Assembly (NCBI RefSeq): GCF_016801865.2
Contig: NC_068938.1
Span: forward strand, 98,379,425-98,443,424
Source of the DNA: Culex pipiens pallens
Lineage: Eukaryota > Arthropoda > Insecta > Diptera > Culicidae
Direction: 5' to 3'
Length of the DNA: 64,000 nt
The position numbers were made by a program, and so were the translations under genes. Below the pieces are notes generated by a model. That model had not been told where the DNA came from and ran no database searches. It saw nothing but the letters and a program-made list of their open reading frames with translations. Numbering within the stretch: the first letter of the stretch is position 1; the number at the start of each line of letters is the position of its first letter. Below are positions 33,201 to 44,663 of this stretch, piece by piece.

Positions 33201-33469
33201 CGTCACCCAACTGTGTCGTCCCAATAACCAGCGATGCGGAATTCCCGGTCGCCCTTTTTTGCAGTCATCTGCATGCCTACACGCTGTTCCGACTGTCGAT
33301 GAATCCGCAGATTGTGTACAGGGCAAGGCTTTGCACCAGTTGGACGGACTTCCTGGCGGGCAAGTGTCTGTTTAATCGCACGACAATGATGGGAATCTAC
33401 GCAACGCGTTTGGGAGGAGATTATTACCTTCGGACATCGGCAAAATTTCCCTACACGACCACTTTCTAA
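30258..33469 (+). pseudogene. Secreted lipase (pancreatic lipase/phospholipase A1 family), disrupted
   Basis: An alpha/beta-hydrolase lipase for extracellular lipid esters. Coding pieces are 30258-30481, 30539-31097 and 33206-33469, with a 57-bp GT-AG intron at 30482-30538 (gtaagg...ttctttcag). Numbered from the ATG at 30258, the product is about 348 residues, normal for the family. It has a signal-peptide-like stretch (LRVALIAAALSA), 'THGW' at about 104-107 (oxyanion side), 'GHSLG' with nucleophile Ser at about 181, 'LDPAGP' with Asp at about 205, and 'CSH' with His at about 282. The triad is intact, so it is not a serine-less yolk-protein type. There are two lesions. TAA replaces codon 4 (30267-30269), and the upstream in-frame ATG at 30234 does not bypass it. 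A 2,087-bp retroelement at 31098-33184 separates Asp from His; reading into it stops at 31164-31166. The frame continues exactly if the insert and one TSD copy are ignored. Confidence 0.88.
31098..33184 (+). mobile_element. Retroelement inserted in the lipase exon, (GCGAAT)n tail
   Basis: A 2,087-bp insertion lies between identical 21-bp repeats (31077-31097, 33185-33205; 17 bp excluding bases that could belong to the tail). It ends in five 'gcgaat' units, oriented with the lipase. It shares 'attcgggtgagatcgttct' (31699-31717) and a 'cagccggctg' block (about 32503) with the element at 22257-23515. It also has a 90-bp degenerate duplication beginning 'gtctcaacagcagcatc' (32591, 32681). Only short frames are present (31467-31709 plus, unrecognised). 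A long TSD and short tandem tail mean LINE-type insertion. It is probably a non-autonomous or internally deleted element. Confidence 0.83.
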
Positions 33470-33682
33470 TCTGTTAAGTATTAGTTAGTAAAAGTTAGCA
33501 ATCGATTTCACATGATTTGTCTATGAGAATTTCAATTTTAGTCTAAAGTATTTGTTTGTTCGCTGATTTATAATTTTCTATGCAAGTTATGCATATTACC
33601 AATTCTTATCGTTATGTGAAAGCCGTTGTTAGACCATATAGTCTGCCAATTTTGCTGATTATTACTAGTTCATAAAAAGCAG
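33470..33682. other. Lipase 3' flank
   Basis: About 210 bp of AT-rich sequence between the lipase stop codon and the next transposable element. No canonical AATAAA was seen here, so the original polyadenylation site may be a variant or may have been lost. Confidence 0.4.
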
Positions 33683-34700
33683 GGCTGCGGAGTCGGGTCA
33701 TGTTTTAGACGACTCCGACTCCGACTCCGACTCCGGCTTTCTGAGTTAAGTCGACTCCGACTCCGACCTCGGCTCCGGCTTTCAGCTTCATACAACTCCG
33801 ACTCCAACTCCGACTCCGGCCTGCCAACTCTAGCCGACTCCTACTCCAGCTTTTAACTAATTGTTGACTCCTTCTCCGACTCCAACACTAACTCAGTATT
33901 AAGAATATCTAAACAATTTTTAAGATAAAATCTCCATTCTTCTAACTATCCCCTCTCTTAGATATTTTGAAGGTAATTTTGCAACTTTCCTTCAGTAGAC
34001 TTTGTCGATTCTTTAAGCACCTGCAAACTCTGTTCACAACTTATAATTAATCAACTGTTTATAGGTAGTCCACATCTCAGCTTAAAAAAACTTCAAACGA
34101 AATAAATGAAACGAAATGAAAAGTATTAATAACATTACTCACATGTTCAGCTCACACATGCGCGTATACCTGTAAACCGGGGTGACATTGATGTTCGGGG
34201 TTACATTGATACGTTGATTTTTTTTTTTTGCAAAATGATAGTACAAAATGATTTTGCAATAATTGTAATTTTTATTTAATTAACCCCAAATTTACACTAC
34301 TTTTTATTAAAAGTTGGTAAACAAGTCAAACAAATATGTAATTGTTATTTCCTAAAAAAAATGGGTACCTAGCCTTCATAATTGATTTGACATATACAAT
34401 CATTTTGGCTGTAATTTGTAAGACACAAAGTAACTATCAAAGTCACCCTGGTATTAAAATATACAGTTTTCGTAACTATATTGCAAAGCTCAACTGAATT
34501 TATTTGAAAATACATACATGGACATTTTGTATAAACATTAAGGAAATGGATAAATTTAATGCATTCAATGATGATTTCAAAATTAGTTGCAACTTATTTT
34601 TGATATTTTTTGTCAGTTTCAAATATTTACAACACGACCCATTGTTTTTTTTTATTTATATACAAAACAAGCCTTACCCGACAAACTTCGTCTTGTTTCC

Positions 34701-35155
34701 TTTTTTGTATTTTACGTTTTGAGCTTTTTGCTTATTCAGCCTCCTGTGATCAAAATTTGATTTTACGAAACTTTTCCCATACAAGATTACATACATACAG
34801 ATTTTTCAGAATCGGTTCCAGAGTGGCCAAAGTTATAACTTTTTGGCGTAAGAACCTTCCTTGGATTTATACGAGCCCAACGCAATAAAGAGCACCTCGA
34901 TCCGACGATCCGTGTTGAATTGATTCTCCTTTTTTTGTATTTTACGTTTTGAGCTTTTTGCTTATTCAGCCTCCTGTGATCAAAATTTGATTTTACGTAA
35001 CTTTCTCCATACAATTTGCCGATGCTCCGGAATCGGTTCCAGAGTGGCCAAAGTGTCAATTAGTTAGCGTAAGAACCTTCCTTGAACTTATACGAACCTA
35101 ACGCAACAAAGAGCATCACGTTCCAACGTTCCGTGTTCAACTGATTCGCGTTCGA
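34701..35155 (+). repeat. 230-bp tandem duplication
   Basis: 'ttttttgtattttacgtttt' starts at 34701 and again at 34931. The copies continue through 'cctcctgtgatcaaaatttg', 'atcggttccagagtggccaa' and 'gtaagaaccttccttg', with scattered differences. The duplication is inside the GGAGTC-ended element. Confidence 0.88.
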
Positions 35156-35934
35156 ACAAAACCATCGGCATTTTATATATATATACAAAATGAGCATGTT
35201 GAGTTCCAAGTAATAGATTGATATAGGGGAAATTCTCGTATGTTTGGCAGGGTAAGCACTCGCTCCTAACTCCATCCAATTTGCTGATTTTCACTATTTA
35301 AACAACTAATTTTGCAAAACTGTTGATAGAAACTTGTTTGCTCACATCCTATTGAGCTATTTATCACTCGATTTCAGTTGAAAACGCTTTTTATGAGCTG
35401 TAATTGAACATCAATGTGCTGATATGGCAACATTAGAGGAATTAGATGCTGTTCCCCTAATAGTTGATAATTTGATGGTCAATTTTACCAATGTTTTAAA
35501 AACGTTATCATTTTAGTTAAGTACTGATAGTGATCCTTTGTTTTTGTGAAATTTGGTGAAATTTGAATTGAAAGAATACATAATTACAAGCAAAAGGAGG
35601 GAGTCAAGCATCAACTGAATATTTAAAAAAATAGTGCACAACCAAAATTGTTTATAATTTTATGAGTTATGAAACTACAAACATGGGTAAAAGAGGGGAA
35701 ATTTATCATTTACTGATCATATTGAAATAACACAGTCAGAGCTATCCAATCAAATTGAAAATGCTTCAAAAACATAATGGCATCTGATAAATCTCTTGAA
35801 CCAACACATAAATTAACTGAAAAAAATCATTACGCGGTTTAAAAAAATAGGTACATAAAAGTTTTGTAAATTAATTTGCATTATAACAAAAACTGAACAG
35901 TAAAAAAGTTTATAAATTATATTGAATTTAAGAT

Positions 35935-36121
35935 AACTCCGACTCCAGCTCCGACTCCGGGTTTATCAGAAATTTTCGACTCCGGCTCCGACTCCGACTC
36001 CAGCTCATAAAATTTAGCCGACTCCGACTCCGACTCCAGCTATTCGAGTTTTGACGACTCTGACTCCAGGTCCCCAAAAAGACCCGACTCCACCGACTCC
36101 GGCTCCGACTCCGACTCCACA
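35935..36121 (+). repeat. GACTCC hexamer array, right end
   Basis: 'ccgactccgactcc'-type hexamers are interrupted by short AT-rich spacers, repeating the pattern at 33710-33890. They form the right terminal region of the element that ends at 36124. Confidence 0.85.
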
Positions 36122-36124
36122 GCC

Positions 36125-37533
36125 AAAAAGAGCCACCACTAGTCAGCAGTACCCATATCAACGAATAAAATTTCCGTCATTAACAATGAACGTAAATGTA
36201 TGACCCCCAAACAGTCACCCAAATATAACACCGTTGTATGCACACTTAATGTAAAGGACAGACCAAGCATTAAAAAACCTGTTTTGTGAATAGGGTGGCT
36301 TCGTAACAACTTGTTGAATACAAACACATTTCCAGGACTTGTTTTCCTACTTCAGTTTTTATAATATCTTATTGATAACAATAACAAGTATTAAGAAAAT
36401 ACGTTGTTTAGTTAAATTAACATCGAAATATTATTCACAATCACAAACAACCCTGACTACATCAAGCCAGCATATTTTCTGGCTGGCACATCTGGTTCCC
36501 GCGGTCCCCCCACACTACTCTACGAAAGAACGATTCACTTGTCGATCGTAAATATTGGCGTAATATATGCGTTGATTGTTTATTCGTTTCCTTTGCCAGG
36601 AAAAAAATACTTCTCGCGTTCCACATCGGTTGAACCCAGTAATATTTCTATTTGAACATTTGGACGGTTTATTTTGTTTGTTCCAAAATATAGCTTTAAG
36701 TAATTGTTTAAATTTTTAGTTAGTATACCATCTCGAAACTTTTCCGACCTCAAACTGCCCCAACCCGGATATCGAAGGCACCATTTCTGACAAGTGGATC
36801 ACATCGCAAACATGTCAGAAATTCAATTTGCAGTAAAATGTCTTATTTAAGCGTGCACTGTGGTACACACTTCTCCTATCCACATTGGCCAGACTAACCA
36901 GCCAGCTGTTATTGTAGGCGTAGTAGATGTTGGTGTGATGTTCAAACAGCAGCCGCCGGCAGCTTTCGAAGGCCGCTCAAGTTCTTTAACGCCTCAGCTA
37001 CGCGCCTCGTCTAGCATTGCATACAGGCAGGGGCAACGCATCCTTGTACAGAGCCCTCTGGTTGGCAATTTCGGGTCGGCAAAACGATGCTAGTGCTGTT
37101 GCTGCAGCCGATGTTGTTGGCTTCTCTGGCAAATCGATACCAAACATTTCGAACGGCTTGCATAGTTTATGAGACACATGTTCCCGAGGACGGTAGTGAC
37201 TATTTTCGGAAAATTTGGATAACGAGAATGGGGGCGTTTATCGGTGTTCGATAAACCTGGAGACTGGAAGGACAGCAGCGATGAAGAATCCACTGCCTTC
37301 GGACATTCGAAGACCTACCTAGTGCATAGAGACAACCTTTGGATTTGACCTCGGCACTAATGTGACGTGACACGTTGTCAATAGCAAGTGATAGATAAAA
37401 TGCATGTTTTTATCAATTTTGATAATTCGTCAGCTTTGTGCTATCTTGTGACAACGACCATTTAGTACTATTCGAGAAAAACTATTTTTAAAGTTTGATG
37501 ATAAATATTATGATGATGATATATTTAAGGCGT
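36125..37533. other. Unassigned; no gene recognised
   Basis: 36,460-37,370 is GC-richer, with short frames on both strands (36860-37093 plus; 37090-37293 minus) that match nothing I know. The remainder is AT-rich. Single-copy intergenic or intronic DNA is possible. Confidence 0.3.
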
Positions 37534-37776
37534 CCCGCCCGTGTGGATCAATCGGACCGCGCACTGGACTCACAATCCAGAGATCGCCGGTTCGAATCCC
37601 GCGGCGGGCGCTCTAAAATTCTTTGTGTAAATATGGGTATTCGGCGCCGTCGCTCCGTGCCATACTTTCATACACTTAGGAGCCCAGGGCGGCGAAGTCC
37701 TTGTAGATAAAAAGGAAGACACTAGTGGTTGGTACTAGCAATGGTGGCCGACAGCTATAAAGTCAACTTCGTTTTT
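37534..37776 (+). mobile_element. tRNA-headed SINE (family S3), plus strand
   Basis: Nearly identical to 14194-14435 read on the minus strand: head 'cccgcccgtgtggatcaat', CAC at the anticodon-loop position, B-box 'gccggttcgaatccc', then body 'gggtattcggcgccgtcgct' to 'gtcaacttcgttttt'. A clear TSD was not found; 'gatatattt' before and 'gataaatattt' after are only a rough match. Not a functional tRNA. Confidence 0.87.
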
Positions 37777-37962
37777 GATAAATATTTTCAAAACAATGAA
37801 TGGTAGAGCCAAATTTTTTGAAGCAATCGGTTCGTATACTATTGCTTAACAAACGCTCCAATTTGGTTACACCAGTTAAAAGATACAGTAAATTATGTAA
37901 TCAAAAATCTGAAAAGCTCGTGTCACAAGTGAGCAGTTCTCTAGGATTTCGGTCATTCGATT

Positions 37963-39505
37963 TTTTTGTATTTTTTAATCCGGCTGAAACTTTTTTGGTG
38001 CCTTCGGTATGCCCAAAGAAGCCATTTTGCATCATTAGTTTGTCCATATAATTTTCCATACAAATTTGGCAGCTGTCCATACAAAAATGATGTATGAAAA
38101 TTCAAAAATCTGTATCTTTTGAAGAAATTTTTTGATCGATTTGGTGTCTTCGGCAAAGTTGTAGGTATGGATACGGACTACACTGGAAAAAAAATGATAC
38201 ACGGTAAAAAAAAATTTGGTGATTTTTTTATTTAACTTTTTATCACTAAAACTTGATTTGCAAAAAACACTATTTTTAATTTTTTTTTATTTTTTGATAT
38301 GTTTTAGAGGACATAAAATGCCAACTTTTCAGAAATTTCCAGGTTGTGCAAAAAATCATTGAGCGAGTTATGAATTTTTGAATGAATACTGATTTTTTCA
38401 AAAAATCGAAATATTGGTCGCAAAAATTTTTCAACTTCATTTTTCGATGTAAAATCAAATTTGCAATCAAAAAGTACTCTAGTGAAATTTTGATAAAGTG
38501 CACCGTTTTCATGTTAAATCCATTTTTAGGTGACTTTTTTGAAAATAGTCGCAGTTTTTAATTTTTTTAAATAAGTGCACATGGGCGTAATATTGAATGT
38601 TTAGCCATTTTGAAATGTTAATCTTGATTTCAAAATTTTGAAAATATTGTTTTCAAAAAGATCGGAAAATTTTACAAATGTTTCATATATTAACATTGAA
38701 AATCGGACCATTAGTTGCTGAGATATCGACATTGAAAATGGTGGGCTGTTTGGGTGAGACTTAGAAAACATCAATTTTCCTGTTTTTAAACCTTTGCATT
38801 GCAATATCTCAGCAACTAAAGGTCGTATCAACAAAGTTCGAAGAAGCAAAATATAGAGAATTTTCTCAGCTTTTCAAAAATATTTTTTTCAAGAGTGGGC
38901 AAACATGTGCACTAATTTAAAAAAATGAAAAACTTCGACTATTTTCAAAAAAGTCACCTAAAAATGGATTTAACATGAAAACGGTGCACTTTATCCAAAT
39001 TTCACTAGAGTACTTTTAGATTGCAAATTTGTTTTTACATCGAAAAATGAAGTTGAAAAATTTTTGCGACCAAATTATATTTATTCAAAAATTCATAACT
39101 CGCTCAATGATTTTTTGCACAACCTGGAAATTTCTGAAAAGTTGGCATTTTATGTCCTCTAAAACATATCAAAAAATAAAAAAAATTAAAAATAGTGTTT
39201 TTTTACAAATCAAGTTTTAGTGATAAAAAGTTAATAAAAAAATCACCAAATTTTTTTTACCGTGTATCATTTTTTTCCCAGTGTAGTCCATATCCATACC
39301 TACAACTTTGCCGAAGACACCAAATCGATCAAAAAATTCCTTCAAAAGATACAGATTTTTGAATTTTCATACATCATTTTTGTATGGACAGCTGCCAAAT
39401 TTGTATGGAAAATTATATGGACAAACTAATGATGCAAAATGGCTTCTTTGGGCATACCGAAGGCACCAAAAAAGTTTCAGTCGGATTAAAAAATACAAAA
39501 ATTAA
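37963..39505. repeat. Repeat R1, complete foldback copy (1.5 kb)
   Basis: The left arm begins 'tttgtattttttaatccgg' and the right arm ends with the inverse. Both arms carry 'gctgaaacttttttggtgcc', 'ttggtgtcttcggcaaagtt', 'agtgcaccgttttcatgtta' and 'tttgcttcttcgaactttgt' in mirrored order around a centre near 38,735. This is the best preserved R1 and shows that the single-arm copies elsewhere are partial. No ORF is conserved. It could yield hairpin RNA if transcribed. Confidence 0.82.
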
Positions 39506-39549
39506 AATTGAAGAAAAAAGACCGAATTCGTAGAGAATTGCTCAAGTGT

Positions 39550-39940
39550 GTATCGAAAGTAAAATTGTACTACGTGTCACAAGTGTGCACAGAATTCCCA
39601 TACAAACTAAAATAGGCTTAAATCAATAGTTTAACCGACTTAATCAGTATATTTTCAAAAACAAAAGATGCCTTCAGAAAATGAGTATCAACATAAATTT
39701 GTGAAAAACGAGAAATTTTTTCCACATTTTCCTACAACATGTATGACGTGTCACAAGTGTGCACGATCATTTTGATGGTAAATTGGTCTATGTCACAAGT
39801 GTGTATTGCGATATCCGGGAAACGGAAGCGAGTTTCCAAAATCGTGTTGAAGCATCTTGTAGTGTTTGTTAAGTATAGCAAAACGTCATCATTAACTCAT
39901 TTTCAACCAAAATGGTCTATGTCACAAGATAGCACACAGC
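39550..39940. repeat. Cluster of 'tgtcacaagtgtgcac' motifs
   Basis: 'cgtgtcacaagtgtgcac' occurs at about 39573 and 39748, 'tatgtcacaagtgtgtat' at about 39790, and 'tatgtcacaagatagcac' at about 39920. The sequence between them is AT-rich and not obviously repeated. The inverse motif also occurs near position 35. It could be a worn tandem repeat or a recurrent binding site. Confidence 0.5.
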
Positions 39941-40078
39941 TGACGAATTGTCGAAGTGATGAAACTTTGTTTAAATTATCATTAGAAAAAAGCGTTCTTT
40001 TTTACAGCTTTGGTGTGAAACAACTTACTTTATCTTTTAAAGATTATGAATTGTTTATTTCATTACTTTAAGAGCAGC

Positions 40079-41030
40079 GAGTCCACGAGCAAAGCATACC
40101 CATCTCGCATCGACCTCACCAATCTGCCTGAAATTTTCAGGGATTGTTTGTACATATAAAACTAGCATCTGGCTAAAATATGAGCACTCTTAGTCAACGG
40201 GAAGTGGGACAAACCGGGTTTCAAAAACGTCAAAAACCTTTAAAATGCTGTAACTTAGACAAAATTCAATTTAATTTAAAAATTCAAAATGCATCTAAAA
40301 AGGCTTAAAAAATGCAGAGTACAGCATCCCAATTGGTTAAATCTAAAGGACAACTTCCTTTTTCCTTTAGTAATATTTTTGGTTGTAATTTTTTGCTCGG
40401 GGGACCCCTTAATTTTTTTTTAATTGTGTTTCAAAAACACATATTATTTATTATTTACAAACTTATTTAACCTTCTCCTAGTGGAAAATTGTCCAAAAAA
40501 TCCGAAAATGCATTTCGTTTTCCGATTAAAAATCATGTTCATTGAGAAAATCATGACACTTTGAGAAGTTTAAAATAATGACTTCCATCAACAATTTCTT
40601 AACTATAGTTAACTAACTTTATAAACTTTTCAAAAATTTATGAAAAGTTCTTCTTGAGGTACTTTGAACACTTCTCTACCACGGTCAGTATGTTTCTGAA
40701 CCATTCCTTACGTATTTTAATTGTACTCTTCATTTTGCGGAAAAATCGCAAACCTATCAAAGTCACCCCGTTTTACGGTGATCAAGTTTGATTCCAAGGA
40801 TACTACATGTCACCAGAAGAAGGCAGCTTCTTTTTTAATAACTTTTATTTCTCAAAGGGTTAAAATGGATGAAAATACACATTTTTATACATGTTTCTAT
40901 TGTGAAATTGTCTCAGGAATACGATTATGATAAAATTATCACCCGAAAATTTAATGTTGGTGGTCCCCGAGCAAAAATTTACAACCAAAAATATCACTAA
41001 AAGAAAAAGTGTCTATTTAATATGTTAAAC
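40079..41030. repeat. Small inverted-repeat element, worn
   Basis: 'ttagtaatatttttggttgt' followed by 'aattttttgctcggggga' at about 40375-40412 is mirrored at about 40962-41000 ('tccccgagcaaaaatttac', 'aaccaaaaatatcacta'). Its left part, 'gcgagtccacgagcaaagca', recurs near 62.71 kb. No coding frame. Confidence 0.5.
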
Positions 41031-41191
41031 GGCCTTACCCAAAGCGTTCTCAGTCTCAGTTATGTTGTTTTTCATGTTTTTTTTCTATTAGACTAGTTAT
41101 TGCTAAAAGTTGAATTCCCAATAATGGTATCTTTTTCACTTCAGTTTAGGATGGTACACAATCTGGTACCTGAGTGAAATTTTATTGAAAA

Positions 41192-41949
41192 CGTTACTTA
41201 ATCCACCCTTAGGTGGTTGGTGCCTTCCTCACATTCGTTGGTAAGGTCTTTTGATTACCTATCCAACGACAGGTCGCATGATAGATCCGGACATCGTTTT
41301 CATCAAAATATGTGCTATCCGTCCTCCAAAAAGTGCATAAATAACACTTAAGTGCTAATAACTTTTGATAGGGTTGTCAGATTTTTTATGTTTTGGACGC
41401 GTTGGAAAGGTCTTTTGATTACATGTTCAACGACAGGTTGCATGATAGATCCGGACAACGTTTTTATCATGATATCTGAGATCCGGCTTCCAAAAAGTAC
41501 ATAAATAACACTTAAGTGCTAATAACTTTTGATAGGGTTGTCAGATCTTCAATGTATTGGTCGCGTTGAAAAGGTCTTTTAAATAGAAATGTATAACATG
41601 CCATGTTTTCTTACAAAAACCACCCTTTTTACAATCTTCCGGACTTTTGCTAAAATCGTTTTTTTTAGCATAACTTTTGAAGTACTGTACTAAACCGCAA
41701 AATTTTTAATAGCGACTTATGGGGCCCCAAGACGGATCGAATGACGCCAAAATGGACAAAATCGGTTCTGCCAATGTCAAGATAATCGAGTTACAATTTT
41801 TTGATCAACATCCCACCACACACACAGACATTTGCTCAGAATTTGATTCTGAGTCGATAGGTATACATGAAGGTGGGTCTAGGAGGTCTAATGTAGAAGT
41901 TCAGTTTTCGAGTGATTTTATTGCCTTTCCTTTGTAAGGTGAGGAAGGC
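41192..41949 (+). mobile_element. MITE-like element R3
   Basis: It starts 'cgttacttaatccacccttag' (after AAAA) and ends 'gtgaggaaggc' (before AAAA). It carries 'gttggaaaggtcttttgatt', 'agggttgtcagatctt' and 'tgattctgagtcgatagg'. It is the same element as 19284-20189, inverted. The shared 'cgttacttaatcc' and 'gaggaaggc' ends in two independent sites define the element's borders. Confidence 0.84.
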
Positions 41950-43909
41950 AAAAATTTGGAAAAATAAGCAATTGCTAAATAAATAAAAAAAACAAAATTT
42001 TAATCTTTAAATAAATCACTATTTTTTAAAGAAGAAAGAAGACATCGAAAATGGTTCATTCAAGAAAAAAAAACACAAAATGATAAACCTAAAACAAAAT
42101 TTGAAATTCCAGAGTACTACTCAGGAGGAAATAATTTTGTTGCATTAAAATTGGCAAAAACTTTTAACACTTTTTTATAGGTTAAAAACAGAGATCAATC
42201 AAGTTATTTTCTAAAAAATATCTTCAAATAAATTTACTTGTCCCACGATTGTGTCTCTTACAATTTAGTAACTGGAAATGGCAGAGGATTATGAGATACT
42301 ATGTGAAAAATCCTAATTTTATCTGAATTTTAAGAACTAAACTACTTTTTATATTGTATGAGCTTTGGCAATAAATGAATATTTTTTTTACATTTTTTTT
42401 TAATGTTTGGAACACTAATTAAAACAATTACTCAATTGAAACTGTTTCAATTGATGTTTATACCGAGTAAACAATAAGAAATTTTTTGAACGTTTTTTAA
42501 TAACTTTCTTCTTTCTCTTGATCATCTTTTTAGTATCAGCAAGCATTTTTATTCAGAAGTTCAGAATTTTTATCCACAAACTGTGAGATGTGTATTACTG
42601 GATGGGATATTACTGTTTATTACTGATGTAGTAACACTGAAGCTAATTTGATAAAATAGTAAGAAAAATATCTCTAGTTATTATCAATTTCAATCAAACC
42701 TAAAAAAAAACATTTTATCAACACAAAATCTTTCACATTTCCTGATGTTTTTTTTTAACATTGAACATTTGGGAATAATTGAATGGAAATAGCTTGCCCT
42801 GCTTACAAAATCAGGAAAAAATGGTTTTCCCTTCATTTTCGCGATTTGTCTCAAGAAAACTACACCAGCGAGTATCAATAGTATAATTTCAATTGTTTTG
42901 TTCATATTTTTCTCAAGGGTATAACATACCTAAAGGAACAATATTCTACTCGTAAGATCTTGAAACATTTTGCCATTCAGTTGACCTTGGCAGTGATGAA
43001 ATATTGACTAGGCTGGACTATAATATTTAAACTATATAAGTTTTAGACAGACATAAGCCTCAGGTACAAATTTTGAACCCCCTTACCCTCCAGCCTTGAT
43101 TCCATCCCCATGCATCCACCCCTCCCCCACCAAATCCTGACCATGTGTGCACCATAAAATCTTCGTTGGGTTTTATGTCGTTTCTCGTTAACGTTTACAG
43201 TGTTGACATTCATCCTCTTTTCGAGACTCTCGCAGCAATAGGCAAAACCCCGCTTTTCCGAAGTGCACACACTTCTACTACACTTGCCTGTAATCGGGAG
43301 AGTATCGAATCCGGTGCAGTACCAGACGCACTAAGGGGATGGTAATGGGTGGTTGGGGAGTCAATGGTTGGGCAAGGTCCGTGTGAGTTTCGCTTCTGCT
43401 TATGAATGAAACACTGAACTCCGTTCTTGATCTACGCTACGGTAGAGAACTCTTCTTGGCCGGAGAGCGTTCGTGCGCGAAAACTCACGAGAAAAGCCGA
43501 GAGAGCGAGAAAATGGGTGAGAGCGATGTGGTTTGTGGAAAATCAAAGGATTTTTACGTTGCAACAGCGAGTGTACTGATGATGATGATGATTGTCGTAA
43601 CGAACCGATGTAGAGCAGTCGGTGAAGGAGTTGTAAGAGTTATTACAGCTCAGAGAGAACTCGGTAATATTATGGCCCATTACCCTACTGACTGGTTGAT
43701 TGGGGTTGAAGTACTAGATTAGAGTTCGCGGATTCAGTGCTCTCGTGAGTGGAATGCACTTGTTTCGAAATTTATGATGTTGGGAATTTAGGTTGTGTTC
43801 TGGAATTTGCAGATAAATACAGTTGCTGATTTTGCATCTTATTTGGAATCTGGGTAATTCATCGCAGTTGCTCCAAGCCTTCTTCGATTTGCGTGAAACT
43901 TTGTCCCTG
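41950..43909. other. Unassigned; no gene recognised
   Basis: 41,950-43,030 is AT-rich with nothing distinct. 43,060-43,740 is more balanced. A 106-codon frame (43402-43722, plus) there contains Glu/Lys/Ser-rich and Met/Val stretches, but no recognised domain, and no splice or promoter evidence. It is left uncalled. Confidence 0.35.
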
Positions 43910-43934
43910 GGGACCATCCACAAACCACGTGGAC
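43910..43934 (+). mobile_element. MITE end fragment directly joined to the CAAAAAA array
   Basis: 'gggaccatccacaaaccacg' plus 'tggac' is the terminal repeat of the MITE at 21859-22018. Sequence then changes at once to CAAAAAA units with no other MITE sequence, and no right-hand MITE end is found after the array. Confidence 0.8.
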
Positions 43935-43935
43935 A

Positions 43936-44663
43936 CAAAAAACAAAAAACAAAAAACAAAAAACAAAAAACAAAAAACAAAAAACAAAAAACAAAAAACA
44001 AAAAACAAAAAACAAAAAACAAAAAACAAAAAAAAAAAAACAAAAAACAAAAAACAAAAAACAAAAAACAAAAAACAAAAAACAAAAAACAAAAAACAAA
44101 AAACAAAAAACAAAAAACAAAAAACAAAAAACAAAAAACAAAAAACAAAAAACAAAAAACAAAAAACAAAAAACAAAAAACAAAAAACAAAAAACAAAAA
44201 ACAAAAAACAAAAAACAAAAAACAAAAAACAAAAAACAAAAAACAAAAAACAAAAAACAAAAAACAAAAAACAAAAAACAAAAAACAAAAAACAAAAAAC
44301 AAAAAACAAAAAACAAAAAACAAAAAACAAAAAACAAAAAACAAAAAACAAAAAACAAAAAACAAAAAACAAAAAACAAAAAACAAAAAACAAAAAACAA
44401 AAAACAAAAAACAAAAAACAAAAAACAAAAAACAAAAAACAAAAAACAAAAAACAAAAAACAAAAAACAAAAAACAAAAAACAAAAAACAAAAAACAAAA
44501 AACAAAAAACAAAAAACAAAAAACAAAAAACAAAAAACAAAAAACAAAAAACAAAAAACAAAAAACAAAAAACAAAAAACAAAAAACAAAAAACAAAAAA
44601 CAAAAAACAAAAAACAAAAAACAAAAAAAAAAAAACAAAAAACAAAAAACAAAAAACAAAAAA
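43936..44663 (+). repeat. 7-bp satellite (CAAAAAA)n, second array
   Basis: About 728 bp, roughly 104 units, with two longer A-runs (about 44031-44040 and 44622-44635). Same unit as the array at 11504-13443, and on the same strand. Its open frames (Lys/Gln/Thr/Asn or Phe/Leu/Cys/Val) are artefacts. Confidence 0.97.

Larger units (their letters stand above)
33683..36124. mobile_element. Element with GGAGTC/GACTCC hexamer ends
   Basis: It opens 'ggctgcggagtcgg' and closes with the inverse 'ccgactccacagcc'. Each end carries an array of GACTCC-type hexamers on the plus strand (33710-33890 and 35935-36120). The flanks 'aaaagcag' and 'aaaaagag' could be a worn 8-bp TSD, which would suit a hAT-type element (inference). 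The AT-rich interior contains a 230-bp direct duplication and no transposase frame. Minus-strand Ser/Arg-rich peptides come from the hexamers and are not proteins. Confidence 0.62.

Noticed and set aside
35928..36161. Ser/Arg-rich open frame on the minus strand resembling an SR protein
   Set aside because: It is the translation of GACTCC hexamers in the element's end.
43402..43722. 106-codon frame as a gene
   Set aside because: No domain, signal or exon context. It stays possible as part of an exon but cannot be supported.
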